Part shown: positions 28,901-37,870 of the stretch, one piece after another
Numbering within the stretch: the first letter of the stretch is position 1
How the letters are laid out: every line of letters starts with the position of its first letter
Assembly (NCBI GenBank): GCA_963837755.1
Contig: CAWIOP010000004.1
Coordinates: 558,001 to 622,000 of the forward strand
DNA length: 64,000 nucleotides
Direction: 5' to 3'
From: JADGHX01 sp963837755
Lineage (GTDB): Bacteria > Pseudomonadota > Gammaproteobacteria > Steroidobacterales > Steroidobacteraceae
Notes under the pieces: generated by a model
What the model saw: the letters and a program-made list of their open reading frames with translations, nothing else
Told to the model about the DNA's origin: nothing
Database searches by the model: none
Made by a program: the position numbers and the translations under genes

Positions 28901-31896
28901 TCCGTGCGATCCGCAGCTTCAACAGCTGCACCGGCGTGGATGCCGGCGACCCGCGTGACGGCACCGGCACCTGCCCCGTGGCGGCGGCGCATCCGTACTT
29001 CGGCAAGATTGCCCAGCAACTCGGCGGCGGCTTCCCTGAAGAGTGGATGGGCGCGCGCACGGTCACGCAACGCTGGTTCGCCGACCCGGTGGTCAACACC
29101 GAAGGCGTGGACCGCGGTCTGGGAGTCATTTTCACCCACGACCACTTCGGTCCCTCGACGCATCAGCAGGTCGGTCTCTACGCAACCCTGCTCATCGAGC
29201 CCGCGGGCTCACGCTGGGTGCACAACGAGAGTGGCCAGCAGCTCGGCCACGATCCGGTGACCGGCGCGCCCGCGCGCACCGACACCCGCACCGATGGCTC
29301 GGTGTTCAGCGACGGCGGTCCGACGAGCTGGCAAGCGGGCATATTGACGCCGTCAGCCGCGCCGGGTGGCAGCACGGTGAAGAGCGAGACACTGACGCCG
29401 TTCCGCGAGTTCTTCCTCGAGTTCGCGGATTTCCAGCACGCCTACGAAGCGGGCGTGTACATGGGCGCCGGTCAGGACGGTCTGCCGCTTCCCGGCACCG
29501 GCGCTGCGCAGCCGCCGGTGGCGTCCAACGCCGGCAATCCGCAGTTCAACGGCGCGACGGCGGATGCGTTCCGCTTCGCCTTGAATCCGCCCGGCCGCGT
29601 CGAGGCCAACCCGGTGCTCCCGGACCTGGTGCTGGAGGTAGCCAACACGGTGAATTCTCCGCTCAACAATTTCTGTCCGGTGCGTCCGTGTCCGGAGGCG
29701 ATTTCCGCCGACGATCCGGGCTTGCTGGTGACGAACTACCGCATGGAATCTGTCGGCCTGCGCGTCTACAACCCGAACAAGATCGGGCCGGACAACAAGC
29801 CGGGCATGCAGTCTGACGGTGCGCCGGGAAGTCTGTCGTACGCTCTGCAATCCCGCACCGATCGCGTGATTCCCCAGCTCAACGTGATGCCCAACGGCAA
29901 CACGGTGATCAACGGAACCCAGTTCCCGCCGCACATCAACGTCGCCGGTTTCAGTGGCGGCGATCCGTTCACGCCGATGATGCGCACGTATCAGGGCGAT
30001 ATCGTGCGGGTGAAAATGCAGGCTGGCGCGCATGAAGAGGAGCACAACGCCACCATCTTCGGCATGAAATGGCTGCAAGCGGGCTCCGGTCACGGCAAGG
30101 CGCCCAATTCCGGCTGGCGCAACGCCCAGGCGGCGGGCATCTCCGAGCAGTTCACGCTGTCGACGCCGGTTCTTCCGGTCGACCAGGCGCGCGGACTTCA
30201 GGCGGATTACGCATGGTCGATGGATGCCAGCCATGACGGCTGGTGGAGCGGCATGTGGGGAGTCATGCGGGCGTACGAGACGCTGCGCACCGATCTCTTC
30301 AAGCTGCCCGGCCCGAATACCGGTCCGGCGGTGTTCGCCAACGAAACCCAGTTCAACGGCGTCTGCCCGATCAGCGCGCCGGTGCGCAACTACGACGTCA
30401 CGGCGGTGCTGGCAAACAGCGCGCTGTCCAACACGCTCGGCGTGACGATCCCGACATCCGGTCCCGTCGCGACGATGCACGTGGGCGCACCGCTGAACGC
30501 CAACGGCGGCACGCTCGTGTACAACCATCGCACGACGACGGTTACGGGGAGCTTCGTCAACGATAACGGCCAGGTCGTCAATCTGACTCACCAGGGTCCG
30601 TTGCACGACCCGACGGCGATCATGTACGTCATGACCTCCGACCTCGACTTCAACGGCAAGCTCATCAGCAACAAGCCCGTCGAGCCGCTGGTGCTGCGGG
30701 CCGCTGCCGGAGAGTGCATACAGGTCACGTTGCGCAACCGCTTGCCGGCATTCGTGCCGGTGCCGGACCTTGGGACGTACACCGCGCTGCAAGGCGTCGT
30801 CAAACGCGACCGGTTCGATCCGCAGGGTTCGACCACGTTCAACATGAACCTCATCCGTCCGTCGAGCTGGGTGGGTCTGCGCCCGCAACTCGTGGCGTTC
30901 GATGTGACGCAGGATGGCACGATCGTGGGCCAGAATCCGGAGCGTGACCAGGTGGTGATGCCGGGTGCTTTCACGACCTACCGGTGGTACGCGGGTGATC
31001 TGGGTGGCACGCCGGTGAACGGCAGCGTCAACGTGGTTGCGACGCCGATCGAGCTCGGCGGCTTCAACCTGATGCCTTCGGACATGATCAAGCAGGGCGC
31101 CAAGTCCCTCGTGGGCGCCATGGTCGTGGAGCCGTTGGCTTCGACGTGGACGGAGACCACGCAAGTGTTCGACCACCAGGATGGTGTCGGCACGCTCCCG
31201 ACCCGCACGCAGGCGACGGTCAACGCGGGGTTCACGTTCCGCGATTTCTCGCTGGTGATGACCAAAGGCCTGACGCAGTACTACAAAGACGGCACGCCGG
31301 TCGAGCATGTGAACGGCGAGGGCGTCGGAATCCCCGAGGACAGTCAGGAGTCGACCGGCATGGCGCTGAACTACGGCGTCGAGCCGCTGTGGTTCCGCTT
31401 CGGCATCCTGCCCCATGCGCCGTTCGGCCGGTGCGGGGCAGGTCAGAGCGGATGCTACGGCGACATAGCCAACCCCGAGCAGGCGTATAGCAATGCGCTC
31501 ACGGGCGGCGCCGATCCGGTCACGCCGGTATTCCTGGCAACCCGGCTTCAAATGGCGCGGATACGCATTACCGACCCGTATGGCACATCGCGTGGATCGA
31601 CCTTCGCCCTGCACGGACACCGCTGGCTGCGCGATCCGTACGTTTGCCCGGGTGAGGCCCGCAACGGGCTCTCCGGCGCGTGCCAGATGAATACCGTGGG
31701 TTCACGCGCCATCGGTCTGAATCCGCAAGGGTTCTACGAAGGCGGCCGCGAGAGCTGGACCCCGAGTAGCCACTTCGACATCGCCCCGCCGCTAGCGGGT
31801 GGTGAGAACGGCATCGCCGGGGACTATCTGATGCGCGACCAGGCGTCGATCGGTAACACGAGCGGCCTCTGGGGCATCATGCGGGTGCCGCAGTAA
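25990..31896 (+). CDS. Very large secreted multicopper oxidase (MofA/OmpB/MnxG-like)
   Basis: Predicted secreted multicopper oxidase of 1968 aa. The N-terminus is a long signal peptide cleaved near AHA-AIS (residue about 45). Cupredoxin-like segments repeat along the chain. One complete copper centre is visible: H504-V-F-H507-L-H509 and the type 1 motif H558-C559-H560-FYP-H564-x4-M569. A second copy near residue 1050 reads HDH and lacks the cysteine; further histidine motifs lie at H1348/H1352 and H1875-G-H1877. Giant oxidases of this shape include MofA (Leptothrix), MnxG (P. putida GB-1) and OmpB (Geobacter), linked to Mn or Fe chemistry. ATG 25990 has a GAGGGGG ribosome binding site; GTG 25954 is less likely. 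Mn(II) oxidation is inference. Confidence 0.85.
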   Translation: MSGKNSKRLAVNLRELTKPGTIGFRVAIALIGVTGAMTAPAAHAAISCQRQITANVVAFDKPLMYNRLGASNVNGMMYALKRDVINTQSMLPLTAGGAATPGQLDLRPDKRHRPLALRVRTGDCLTVNLQNLLTPLSNPFNAPLTEPSGQQHTVNNDDQVAGRYVGFHSSGMQLVNSIADDGSNTGNNVSSLVAQGGTRSYTLYAEKEGTFNVTSGGAVLGSEATQGNSANGLFGMLIVEPAGAKIYRGQVFEEEMRLAADVNLNGVLDATEKTAQGHARVRYEATYPNTAPWTTEGKNTLPILNMMKCSSSTVCEIVHSEINAVIAGPNADGSFPASTYPLESVGKRNPTVPNRLEPFRDFASAFHDEAATGQAFPGFYKNDPVFRYVLHGVRDGFMINYGSGGIGSEILANRLGVGPTSDCADCAYEEFFLSSVVLGDPALTVDIPANVGLENLLPGQVPPAGTQGPKANYVIGAEDPGNVHHSYTNDFTKFRNTHIGKEQHVFHLHNHQWLYDSNDDNSNYLDAQGVGPGVGYTYEIAFGGSGNRNKTAGDAIFHCHFYPHFAQGMWYLWRVHDVHEAGTRLASSGATYHTAVWGLANTTPAAGARAYPDGEIATGTPIPAVVPLPGKGMAPIPADVQVVQNPLTSPFNGRPLGSLAQVNDRTKNPGYPFWIAGVEDTIGQRATTPPLDMLTKAKAQTLKNSGDPLWAQLQPDQADGFDGGLPRHTLKGHAAGSTTATVTTRLDFSKDLVTAVPVYYPEEGTDLERIAMAFHAQRTHSSYKLDLAGNATSASFVTNGGGGPVVGAPFHNPCIDDVGAVLKPGVTGQFFSGETTTGMTTRGSSIFNSDTPRIYKGADIQFDVVLNKVGYHFPQERIVTLWQDVAPVISKTKPPEPMVFRMNTFDCSVYHQTNLVPDHYEIDDYQVRTPTDIIGQHIHLPKWDLTTADGSGNGWNYEDGALAAGAVRARIRAIRSFNSCTGVDAGDPRDGTGTCPVAAAHPYFGKIAQQLGGGFPEEWMGARTVTQRWFADPVVNTEGVDRGLGVIFTHDHFGPSTHQQVGLYATLLIEPAGSRWVHNESGQQLGHDPVTGAPARTDTRTDGSVFSDGGPTSWQAGILTPSAAPGGSTVKSETLTPFREFFLEFADFQHAYEAGVYMGAGQDGLPLPGTGAAQPPVASNAGNPQFNGATADAFRFALNPPGRVEANPVLPDLVLEVANTVNSPLNNFCPVRPCPEAISADDPGLLVTNYRMESVGLRVYNPNKIGPDNKPGMQSDGAPGSLSYALQSRTDRVIPQLNVMPNGNTVINGTQFPPHINVAGFSGGDPFTPMMRTYQGDIVRVKMQAGAHEEEHNATIFGMKWLQAGSGHGKAPNSGWRNAQAAGISEQFTLSTPVLPVDQARGLQADYAWSMDASHDGWWSGMWGVMRAYETLRTDLFKLPGPNTGPAVFANETQFNGVCPISAPVRNYDVTAVLANSALSNTLGVTIPTSGPVATMHVGAPLNANGGTLVYNHRTTTVTGSFVNDNGQVVNLTHQGPLHDPTAIMYVMTSDLDFNGKLISNKPVEPLVLRAAAGECIQVTLRNRLPAFVPVPDLGTYTALQGVVKRDRFDPQGSTTFNMNLIRPSSWVGLRPQLVAFDVTQDGTIVGQNPERDQVVMPGAFTTYRWYAGDLGGTPVNGSVNVVATPIELGGFNLMPSDMIKQGAKSLVGAMVVEPLASTWTETTQVFDHQDGVGTLPTRTQATVNAGFTFRDFSLVMTKGLTQYYKDGTPVEHVNGEGVGIPEDSQESTGMALNYGVEPLWFRFGILPHAPFGRCGAGQSGCYGDIANPEQAYSNALTGGADPVTPVFLATRLQMARIRITDPYGTSRGSTFALHGHRWLRDPYVCPGEARNGLSGACQMNTVGSRAIGLNPQGFYEGGRESWTPSSHFDIAPPLAGGENGIAGDYLMRDQASIGNTSGLWGIMRVPQ

Positions 31897-31910
31897 GCCA
31901 GTGAGCAGGA

Positions 31911-31936
31911 GATCCGGCGGCGCGAGCCGCCGGATC
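31911..31936 (+). terminator. Strong hairpin after the multicopper oxidase gene
   Basis: GATCCGGCGGC-GCGA-GCCGCCGGATC is a perfect 11-bp stem with a 4-base loop, 14 bp past the oxidase stop. There is no U-run, so it may act as an RNA-stabilising 3' hairpin or partial terminator that sets oxidase mRNA above that of the downstream genes. A second inverted repeat, GCCGGCCC-C-GGGCCGGC, follows at 31989-32005. Confidence 0.6.
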
Positions 31937-32050
31937 GATCTCCACGCATGGACCGCAGCCCGTCTTCTTCACCGCAGCTGCGGTACGTGCCGGCCCCGGG
32001 CCGGCGCAAGCGGGCGCACCGGGCAATGACGAAGGACAAGGGGTGTCGGG

Positions 32051-34030
32051 ATGAGACGGTTCAGCGCTGTATCGTTGGGAGTACAGCTCGTGTCGTGTGC
32101 CTGCATGGCGCTCGCGGCGCAAGCGGTGCACGCCGCGGCTCAGGCGCCGCGCGATGACGCGAGCGCCACTCACCGGTTCGTGCACAACGGCGTGGTGGTG
32201 GAGTTTTCCGCGAAACCCGCCGGATCGGCGCAGCAGATCATGGAAGGCGCCTTGGCCGACGTGCGCTTCAGGATAGTGGACGAAGCCACCGGCCAGCCGG
32301 TCAAAGGGAACACGCCCGGAGCCTGGATGGACATGGCGCAGGTCGTCCAGGGCCAGGCCGGCAGCGAGCAGAAGTCCTGCAAGGACAAGATCGCGCTCTA
32401 TCTCAAGGGCCTCGTGGGCATCCGGCCCATGCTCGACCTCAACAGCTACTTCCTGGTGCTGTTGAACAAGGAGGCGAGCATTTCCGTGATCGACCCGCTC
32501 ATCTCGCTCGCCGGCGTCACCAGCACCTTCGCCAGGACGCCGATCAAGCAGCCGGGGGAAGACTGGGCGCAGGACGACAGCGCGCAGCGACTCTTCATCA
32601 CGATGCCGAAGGCAGACGAAGTAGCGGTGATCGAGACCGGCAACTTCACGGTGGCTTCGTACGTGCAGGCCGGCAAGGCGCCCACGCGAATCGCGCTGCA
32701 GCCCGATCGGCGCTACCTGTGGGTGGGCAATGACGCCGCCGACTCCGCCCATAGCGGTGTCACCGTGGTCGACACCGCGAATCTGAAGCAGGTTGGTTTC
32801 ATCGCGACCGGCGCAGGCCATCACGAGATCGCGTTCCCGGCGGACAGCCGCCACGCGTTCGTGACCAATCGCACGGAAGGCACCGTGACGGTCATCGACG
32901 TGGCGAGCCGCCTCAAGCTCGAGACTATCGAGACCGGGTCAACGCCGCTGTCGCTCGCCTACTCGGCGTTGTCGCGCATGGTGTACGTCTCGGACGGCAA
33001 GGACGGCACCGTCAGCGTGATCGACGGCGAGAAGCTCGGCGTCGTGAAACGCATCGTGGCGAAGCCGGGGCTGGGGCCGCTCAGGGTCACGCCCGACGGC
33101 CGCTTCGCGCTGACGGTGAACCCTTCGGAAAACCTGGTGCACGTGATCGACACCGCATCGAACGAGTTGGTGCAGGAAGTCCGCATCACTGCGCAGCCTT
33201 ACCAGATCGTATTCAGCGAGACCTTCGCCTTCGTCCGGTCGCTCGGCTCCGAGCGCGTCAGCATGATCAGCCTCGCGAGCCTCGGCAAGGGCAAGACCGC
33301 ATCCGTGCAGAGTTTCGCCGCGGGCGCCGTTGCGCCGAAGGCGGCGGGCGATCTCGTGATCGCCGACTCGATGGCCATGGCGGCGGGCGAGGGCACGGTG
33401 TTCGTCGTCAACCCGGCCGAGAACAGCGCCTATTACTACCGGGAAGGCATGAATGCGACATCGAGCGGCTACAAGGCATACGGCTCGAGCGCGCGCGCGG
33501 TGACCGTCTCCGACCGTAGCCTGAGAGAGGTGGAGCCGGGCGTGTATGCGGGGCGCGTAAAGATTCCCGTGGCGGGCCAGTACGACGTCGCGTTCATGCT
33601 GGAGAGCCCGCAGGTCCTGCACTGCTTCCCGATGGAGGCAAGAAAGAATCCCCTGCTGGAACAGAGTCAGAACCTGGCTGCGGTGGAATTCGAGAACTGG
33701 CCGCGTGCGGCGAAAGCGGGTGAGACGTTGACGCTGCGCTTCAAACTGGTCAATCCCGTGACCGGGCAAGCCAGAGCCGGCGTCAAGGATGCTCAGATCA
33801 TGTACTTCCTGGCCCCGGGATCGCGCCGCACTCAGACGCCCGTGAAGGAAATTGGCGGCGGCGTGTATGAAGTCGACGTGAAGCTTTCACTGCCAGGCGC
33901 CTACTACATTTATCCGGCCGTGCCTTCGATGAACCTCGGATTCGGCGAGTTGCCGTTCTTCACGTTGCGGGCCGAGCCCTCGGGCACGCCGGAGCGTGCG
34001 GCCGGGGCGCCTGGGTCAACCGGAGCCTGA
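32051..34030 (+). CDS. Secreted YVTN-type beta-propeller protein
   Basis: Exported 659-aa protein with a signal peptide (cleavage about AVHAAA, residue 29). Residues about 150-410 form a seven-bladed propeller of YVTN/cytochrome-d1-like repeats (AVIETGNFTVASYVQAGKAP, VTVIDVASRLKLETIETGS, VSVIDGEKLGVVKRIVAKPG). The ends resemble FixH/Ig-like beta domains (VRFRIVDEATGQPVKGN, and LTLRFKLVNPVTGQARAGV). No CxxCH haem motif is present. It follows the oxidase by 154 bp on the same strand and precedes the SCO gene by 40 bp. A role in metal or cofactor handling for the oxidase is inferred from context only. Confidence 0.8.
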   Translation: MRRFSAVSLGVQLVSCACMALAAQAVHAAAQAPRDDASATHRFVHNGVVVEFSAKPAGSAQQIMEGALADVRFRIVDEATGQPVKGNTPGAWMDMAQVVQGQAGSEQKSCKDKIALYLKGLVGIRPMLDLNSYFLVLLNKEASISVIDPLISLAGVTSTFARTPIKQPGEDWAQDDSAQRLFITMPKADEVAVIETGNFTVASYVQAGKAPTRIALQPDRRYLWVGNDAADSAHSGVTVVDTANLKQVGFIATGAGHHEIAFPADSRHAFVTNRTEGTVTVIDVASRLKLETIETGSTPLSLAYSALSRMVYVSDGKDGTVSVIDGEKLGVVKRIVAKPGLGPLRVTPDGRFALTVNPSENLVHVIDTASNELVQEVRITAQPYQIVFSETFAFVRSLGSERVSMISLASLGKGKTASVQSFAAGAVAPKAAGDLVIADSMAMAAGEGTVFVVNPAENSAYYYREGMNATSSGYKAYGSSARAVTVSDRSLREVEPGVYAGRVKIPVAGQYDVAFMLESPQVLHCFPMEARKNPLLEQSQNLAAVEFENWPRAAKAGETLTLRFKLVNPVTGQARAGVKDAQIMYFLAPGSRRTQTPVKEIGGGVYEVDVKLSLPGAYYIYPAVPSMNLGFGELPFFTLRAEPSGTPERAAGAPGSTGA

Positions 34031-34070
34031 AGTCAAGCAGATGACCCCTGCCTGCACGAAGACGAGGAAC

Positions 34071-35258
34071 ATGGAAGTGCGATATGCCTTCACGAAGGGG
34101 ACACTGGCAGCGGTGGCGGCGCTGTTACTCGTGCTGGCGCTCAGCGCATCAGCGCGAGCGACGGACCACTCACACCACGCGCACACCGTGCAGGAAAGCA
34201 GTGATGCAATGCCCGGTACCGTGCGCATTACGTTGCCGGATACCGTGCTCACAGACCAGGACGGAAAGTCGCTGAAGCTCGAGACTGACGCGATCGCGGG
34301 CCGGCTCGTGGCGATCACGTTCGTCTATACGACGTGCACCACCGTGTGCCCGGTGCAGTCCGCAGTGTTTGCGGACGTGCAGAAGCAGCTGGCCGGCCGC
34401 CCGGACAGCGACGTGACGCTTCTCTCCGTGACGGTGGACCCATTGCGCGACACCCCGCCAGTCCTCAAGCAATTCGCGTCGCGTTATCAGGCCGGGCCGC
34501 GCTGGAAATTCCTCACCGGCAGCACGCAAGCGGTGCGGGAGGTGCTCGAGGCCTTCGACGCGTACACGCCGAATTTCGCCGATCACCCGGCCGCGATCGT
34601 GGTCGGCGACCCGGCGACCGGCGAGTGGGTGCGTTTTCTCGGATTCGTGAGCTCGGATGTGATCCTGGCCCGGCTGGAAGCGCTGCAGGCGGCCCGCACC
34701 GCCGCCAGCTCAGCCACGTCGGCGTCGACCGGGACGCGCGATCCCAAGGCGTATTTCACCGACACGCAGCTCGTCACGCAGGATGGCCGGACAGTCCGGT
34801 TCTATTCGGATGTGCTGAAGGATCGCGTCGTCGTCGTCAACGTGATGTTCACGAGCTGCAAGGACGCCTGCCCACTCATCACGCGGCAGCTCGTTCAGGT
34901 GAGGGAGGAGCTCGCGGGCCTGTTCGGCAGCCGTGTGTCGTTCGTCTCGATCACGAGCGACCCGTTGCGCGACACGCCGGCCGCAATGAAGGCGTTCGCG
35001 CGGGAGCAGAACGCCGATTCAACCGGCTGGACATTTCTGACCGGGACCCGGGAGAACGTGTACGGGGTTCTCGGGCGGCTGGGGGCCCGGCCCGAAGATG
35101 CCGAAGACCACATCACCGTGCTCTACATCCTCGACGTCGACAACAAGCACATGCGCAGGATGCTGCCCAATCAGCCGCCGGCGGCGATCGCCGAGGCCGT
35201 GCGTCTCATCGCCACTCCCGCGAAACAATCTGCCGCCGCGACGCCGAACAGGAACTGA
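34071..35258 (+). CDS. Tandem SCO1/SenC copper chaperone (two fused domains)
   Basis: Exported protein of 395 aa made of two SCO (thioredoxin-fold) domains. Domain 1 (about 45-210) has the copper-binding CTTVC and its partner His in NFADHPAAIVV; domain 2 (about 240-380) has CKDAC and His in EDHITVLYILD. Both CxxxC-His sites are intact, so each could carry copper. SCO proteins deliver copper to cuproenzymes such as cytochrome oxidase; here the obvious client is the multicopper oxidase. The start at ATG 34071 has a GAGG ribosome binding site 5 bp upstream; ATG 34041 is possible. A His-rich DHSHHAH follows the signal peptide. Confidence 0.88.
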   Translation: MEVRYAFTKGTLAAVAALLLVLALSASARATDHSHHAHTVQESSDAMPGTVRITLPDTVLTDQDGKSLKLETDAIAGRLVAITFVYTTCTTVCPVQSAVFADVQKQLAGRPDSDVTLLSVTVDPLRDTPPVLKQFASRYQAGPRWKFLTGSTQAVREVLEAFDAYTPNFADHPAAIVVGDPATGEWVRFLGFVSSDVILARLEALQAARTAASSATSASTGTRDPKAYFTDTQLVTQDGRTVRFYSDVLKDRVVVVNVMFTSCKDACPLITRQLVQVREELAGLFGSRVSFVSITSDPLRDTPAAMKAFAREQNADSTGWTFLTGTRENVYGVLGRLGARPEDAEDHITVLYILDVDNKHMRRMLPNQPPAAIAEAVRLIATPAKQSAAATPNRN

Positions 35259-35307
35259 CGAGAAGTCCAGGGCGCACGATGGCCGTATCTCATTTTAGAG
35301 CGGGTGA

Positions 35308-36894
35308 ATGAATCGGGCCGGGCTTGCGCAAGTCACCGCATTCGCTGCCGCCCTGATCTGCGGCACGGGTGCGCAGGCGCATGCCGCCGCGTTGACGCCG
35401 CAGGAGGAAAAGGGCCGCTCCATTTTCCAGGATGGGCAAAGCGCCTTCGGCGATGTCTTCAGCGCGCGCCTCGGCATGGGAACGCAAGAGCTGCCGGGTG
35501 CCGCGGTTCGCTGTGCCAACTGCCACGGATCCGACGGACTCGGCCGGCCCGAGGGGGGTGTGCGCCCCGCGAACATCACGTGGTCCGAGCTCACCAAGCC
35601 TTATGGTCACGTCCACGAAACCGGCCGTCGCCATTCCGCGTTCGACGAAACCTCGCTGCAACGGGCGCTCGGCGGAGGCGTAGATCCGGCGGGCAATCCG
35701 CTCGATGGGGCGATGCCGCGCTTCAACATCACTCACCGTGACTTCCAGGCGCTGGTCGCATATCTGAAGAAACTGGAGACGCTGCGCGACCCCGGCGTCG
35801 GCGCTGACACGGTGCGTATCGGTACGCTGTTGCCTTCCACCGGGCGCTTCGGCGAGCTCGGGCGGGCGGTGCGCGGAATAGTGCGAGCCTATTTCGACGA
35901 GGTGAACGGGCGTGGCGGCATCTACGGCCGCAAGCTCGAGCTGATTGTTGCGGATTACCCGGAAGATCGGGCCTCCGCGCGCCGTGAGCTGCGCAAGCTG
36001 ATGCTCGAGGGCGACGTTTTCGCGCTGCTCTCGCCGTTTGTTCCGGGTGTCGAGGAAGAGCTCGGGCCGCTGGCAAACGAAGCGAAGATCCCTGTAGTGG
36101 GGCCGATGTCTGTGCTCGGTGACGACCCGCACGTCGTCAATCAGTACGTATTTCACTTGCTTTCGGGCATCCCCGAGCTGGCTGAGGCGCTTGCCCGGCA
36201 CGTTGGCAGCGAGACCTCGCTGAAGTCACAGCCCGCCGTGCTGCTGCATTCCGAAAGCGCGAGCGGAGTGGCGGTGGCCGATGCGGTCGAGCAACGCCTG
36301 AAGAGTCAGGGCTGGGTCGGACTGTCTCGTTGGGGCTTCCGGCCGGGATCCTTCGATGCGCGCGCGGTGACTGAAGCGCTCAAAGCACGGGGCGCCCAGT
36401 CGGTATTTCTGCTCGCACCCGGTGTGGATGTCAGCGCGCTGGCCCGTGAGGCCGTCGAATCCGCCCACGTGCCGGAGCTGTTATTGCCCGGCCCGCTCGC
36501 GCCGCCCTCGGTGCTCGATCTGCCGCCGGCGTTCGAGGGTCGCATCCTGCTTGCGTATCCAACCCTTCCCACCGATCAGAAGCCGGAGGCCCTTCGCGAA
36601 TACGCGAGCCTCTTCAGGAAGCGCGGCCTCGCGGGGAGCCATCAGACGAGCCAGGTTCCCGCGTATAGCGGCGCGGTGCTGCTCGTCCGGGCGCTCGAGC
36701 AGATTGGCCGGGATCTCACGCGGGAGAAGCTCATCTGCGAATTGGAGTCGACACACGGCTTCGACTCCGGACTCATCCCCGCGCTCAGCTTCAACGCCAG
36801 GCGGCGGGTCGGCGCGCCGGGCGGCTACATCGTCGCCGTGGATCTCGCGACGAAGGACTTCCGCCGGCTGGGCGAATTCGTGCAACTGCCTTGA
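35308..36894 (+). CDS. Cytochrome c fused to a type 1 periplasmic binding domain
   Basis: Exported 528-aa fusion. After a signal peptide (to about AHA, residue 27) comes a mono-haem cytochrome c domain with CANCH (residue about 68) and a distal Met in GAMPRFN. Residues about 165-528 form a leucine-binding-type periplasmic domain (VRIGTLLPSTGRFGELGRAV; VRAYFDEVNGRGGIYGRKLEL). No ABC permease genes are near, so the binding domain may sense or bind a small ligand rather than feed a transporter. It lies between the SCO chaperone and the isomerase and may accept electrons from the oxidase (inference). Confidence 0.85.
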   Translation: MNRAGLAQVTAFAAALICGTGAQAHAAALTPQEEKGRSIFQDGQSAFGDVFSARLGMGTQELPGAAVRCANCHGSDGLGRPEGGVRPANITWSELTKPYGHVHETGRRHSAFDETSLQRALGGGVDPAGNPLDGAMPRFNITHRDFQALVAYLKKLETLRDPGVGADTVRIGTLLPSTGRFGELGRAVRGIVRAYFDEVNGRGGIYGRKLELIVADYPEDRASARRELRKLMLEGDVFALLSPFVPGVEEELGPLANEAKIPVVGPMSVLGDDPHVVNQYVFHLLSGIPELAEALARHVGSETSLKSQPAVLLHSESASGVAVADAVEQRLKSQGWVGLSRWGFRPGSFDARAVTEALKARGAQSVFLLAPGVDVSALAREAVESAHVPELLLPGPLAPPSVLDLPPAFEGRILLAYPTLPTDQKPEALREYASLFRKRGLAGSHQTSQVPAYSGAVLLVRALEQIGRDLTREKLICELESTHGFDSGLIPALSFNARRRVGAPGGYIVAVDLATKDFRRLGEFVQLP

Positions 36895-36907
36895 GCCGGG
36901 AGCGACG

Positions 36908-37870
36908 ATGCGTGGAATCCTTCTTGTCTTGCTGACTTCATGGATATCGCTGGCCGCGCTGGCGGCGCGCGCCGAGCCGCCTCTCGCAGCGCGCGTCAAC
37001 GGTATCGGGATTCCCCAGGATCGCCTCGAGCGCGCGTTCGAAGAGGATCTCAGGCTGCGCAGGATCAACGTGGGCGAGATCCGATCTCCCGAGCGCCTGA
37101 AGCGGATGAAGCGGGACGTGCTCGACAACCTGATCGAGCAGGAGCTGTTCTGGCAGCAGGCACAGAGCGCCGGCCCCGTCGCCACGCCGGAAGCCGTGGA
37201 GCAGGCCTACCGGTCCGCCAAAGCGCAGTTCAAGAGCGAAGAGTCCTTCGACCGGCGCCTGCGCGCGGATGGCCTCACGCTCGAAAACTACCGCGAGTTG
37301 CTCGGGAAACAGTTGTCGGCCCGCGCGTATGTCGACGCGGTCATCGCGAAGGCGCCGGCCGTCAGCGACGCCCAGGTCCATCGGTTCTATCTGGACAACC
37401 CGGACCGATTCCACCGGCCCGAAGCGGTGCGTGCGCGTCACATCCTGGTCAGGGTGGCGGACGGGGACAGCGAGGCACAGCGCGCCGAAAAACGCGCCCG
37501 TATCGGGCAGCTGCTGCAGGAGGCCCGCGCCGGCGCCGATTTCGCCGAGCTCGCACGAGTGCACTCCGAAGCACCTACGAAGCAGTGGGGCGGCGAGCTC
37601 GATCCGATCCTCCGCGGACAGTCGGCCGCCGGGCTCGAGACGGTCGTGTTCCGCCTGGCGCCGGGCGAAGTCTCCGACGTGTTGAGCGTTCCCGAGGGCT
37701 TCGAAATCCTCAAAGTGGAGAGCCGCAGCGAAGCGATCACCGTCGGCGAGGAACAGGCAAGCGAGGCGATACGCAACCATCTCCAGGAGATCGAGGCGAA
37801 GGCGGCCGTGCAGGATGAGCTCGAGCGCCTGCGCGCCTCGGGCAGGATCGAGATCCTGCTGTCGTTGTGA
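36908..37870 (+). CDS. Periplasmic peptidyl-prolyl isomerase (SurA/PpiC type)
   Basis: Exported folding helper of 320 aa: signal peptide, SurA-N-like helical domain (PLAARVNGIGIPQDRLERAF...), and one parvulin rotamase domain (about residues 175-270, VRARHILVRVADGD... FAELARVHSEAPTKQWGGELD). It begins 13 bp after the cytochrome fusion. In Leptothrix the multicopper gene mofA is followed by a prolyl isomerase gene (mofB) and a cytochrome c gene (mofC), so this neighbourhood is a close functional parallel. It probably helps fold the giant oxidase or secretion components. Confidence 0.88.
   Translation: MRGILLVLLTSWISLAALAARAEPPLAARVNGIGIPQDRLERAFEEDLRLRRINVGEIRSPERLKRMKRDVLDNLIEQELFWQQAQSAGPVATPEAVEQAYRSAKAQFKSEESFDRRLRADGLTLENYRELLGKQLSARAYVDAVIAKAPAVSDAQVHRFYLDNPDRFHRPEAVRARHILVRVADGDSEAQRAEKRARIGQLLQEARAGADFAELARVHSEAPTKQWGGELDPILRGQSAAGLETVVFRLAPGEVSDVLSVPEGFEILKVESRSEAITVGEEQASEAIRNHLQEIEAKAAVQDELERLRASGRIEILLSL

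Noticed and set aside
26920..31620. Very long minus-strand frames opposite the multicopper oxidase
   Set aside because: Composition is typical of antisense shadow frames (His/Arg/Val-rich) and no family motif is present; the plus-strand protein has clear copper motifs.
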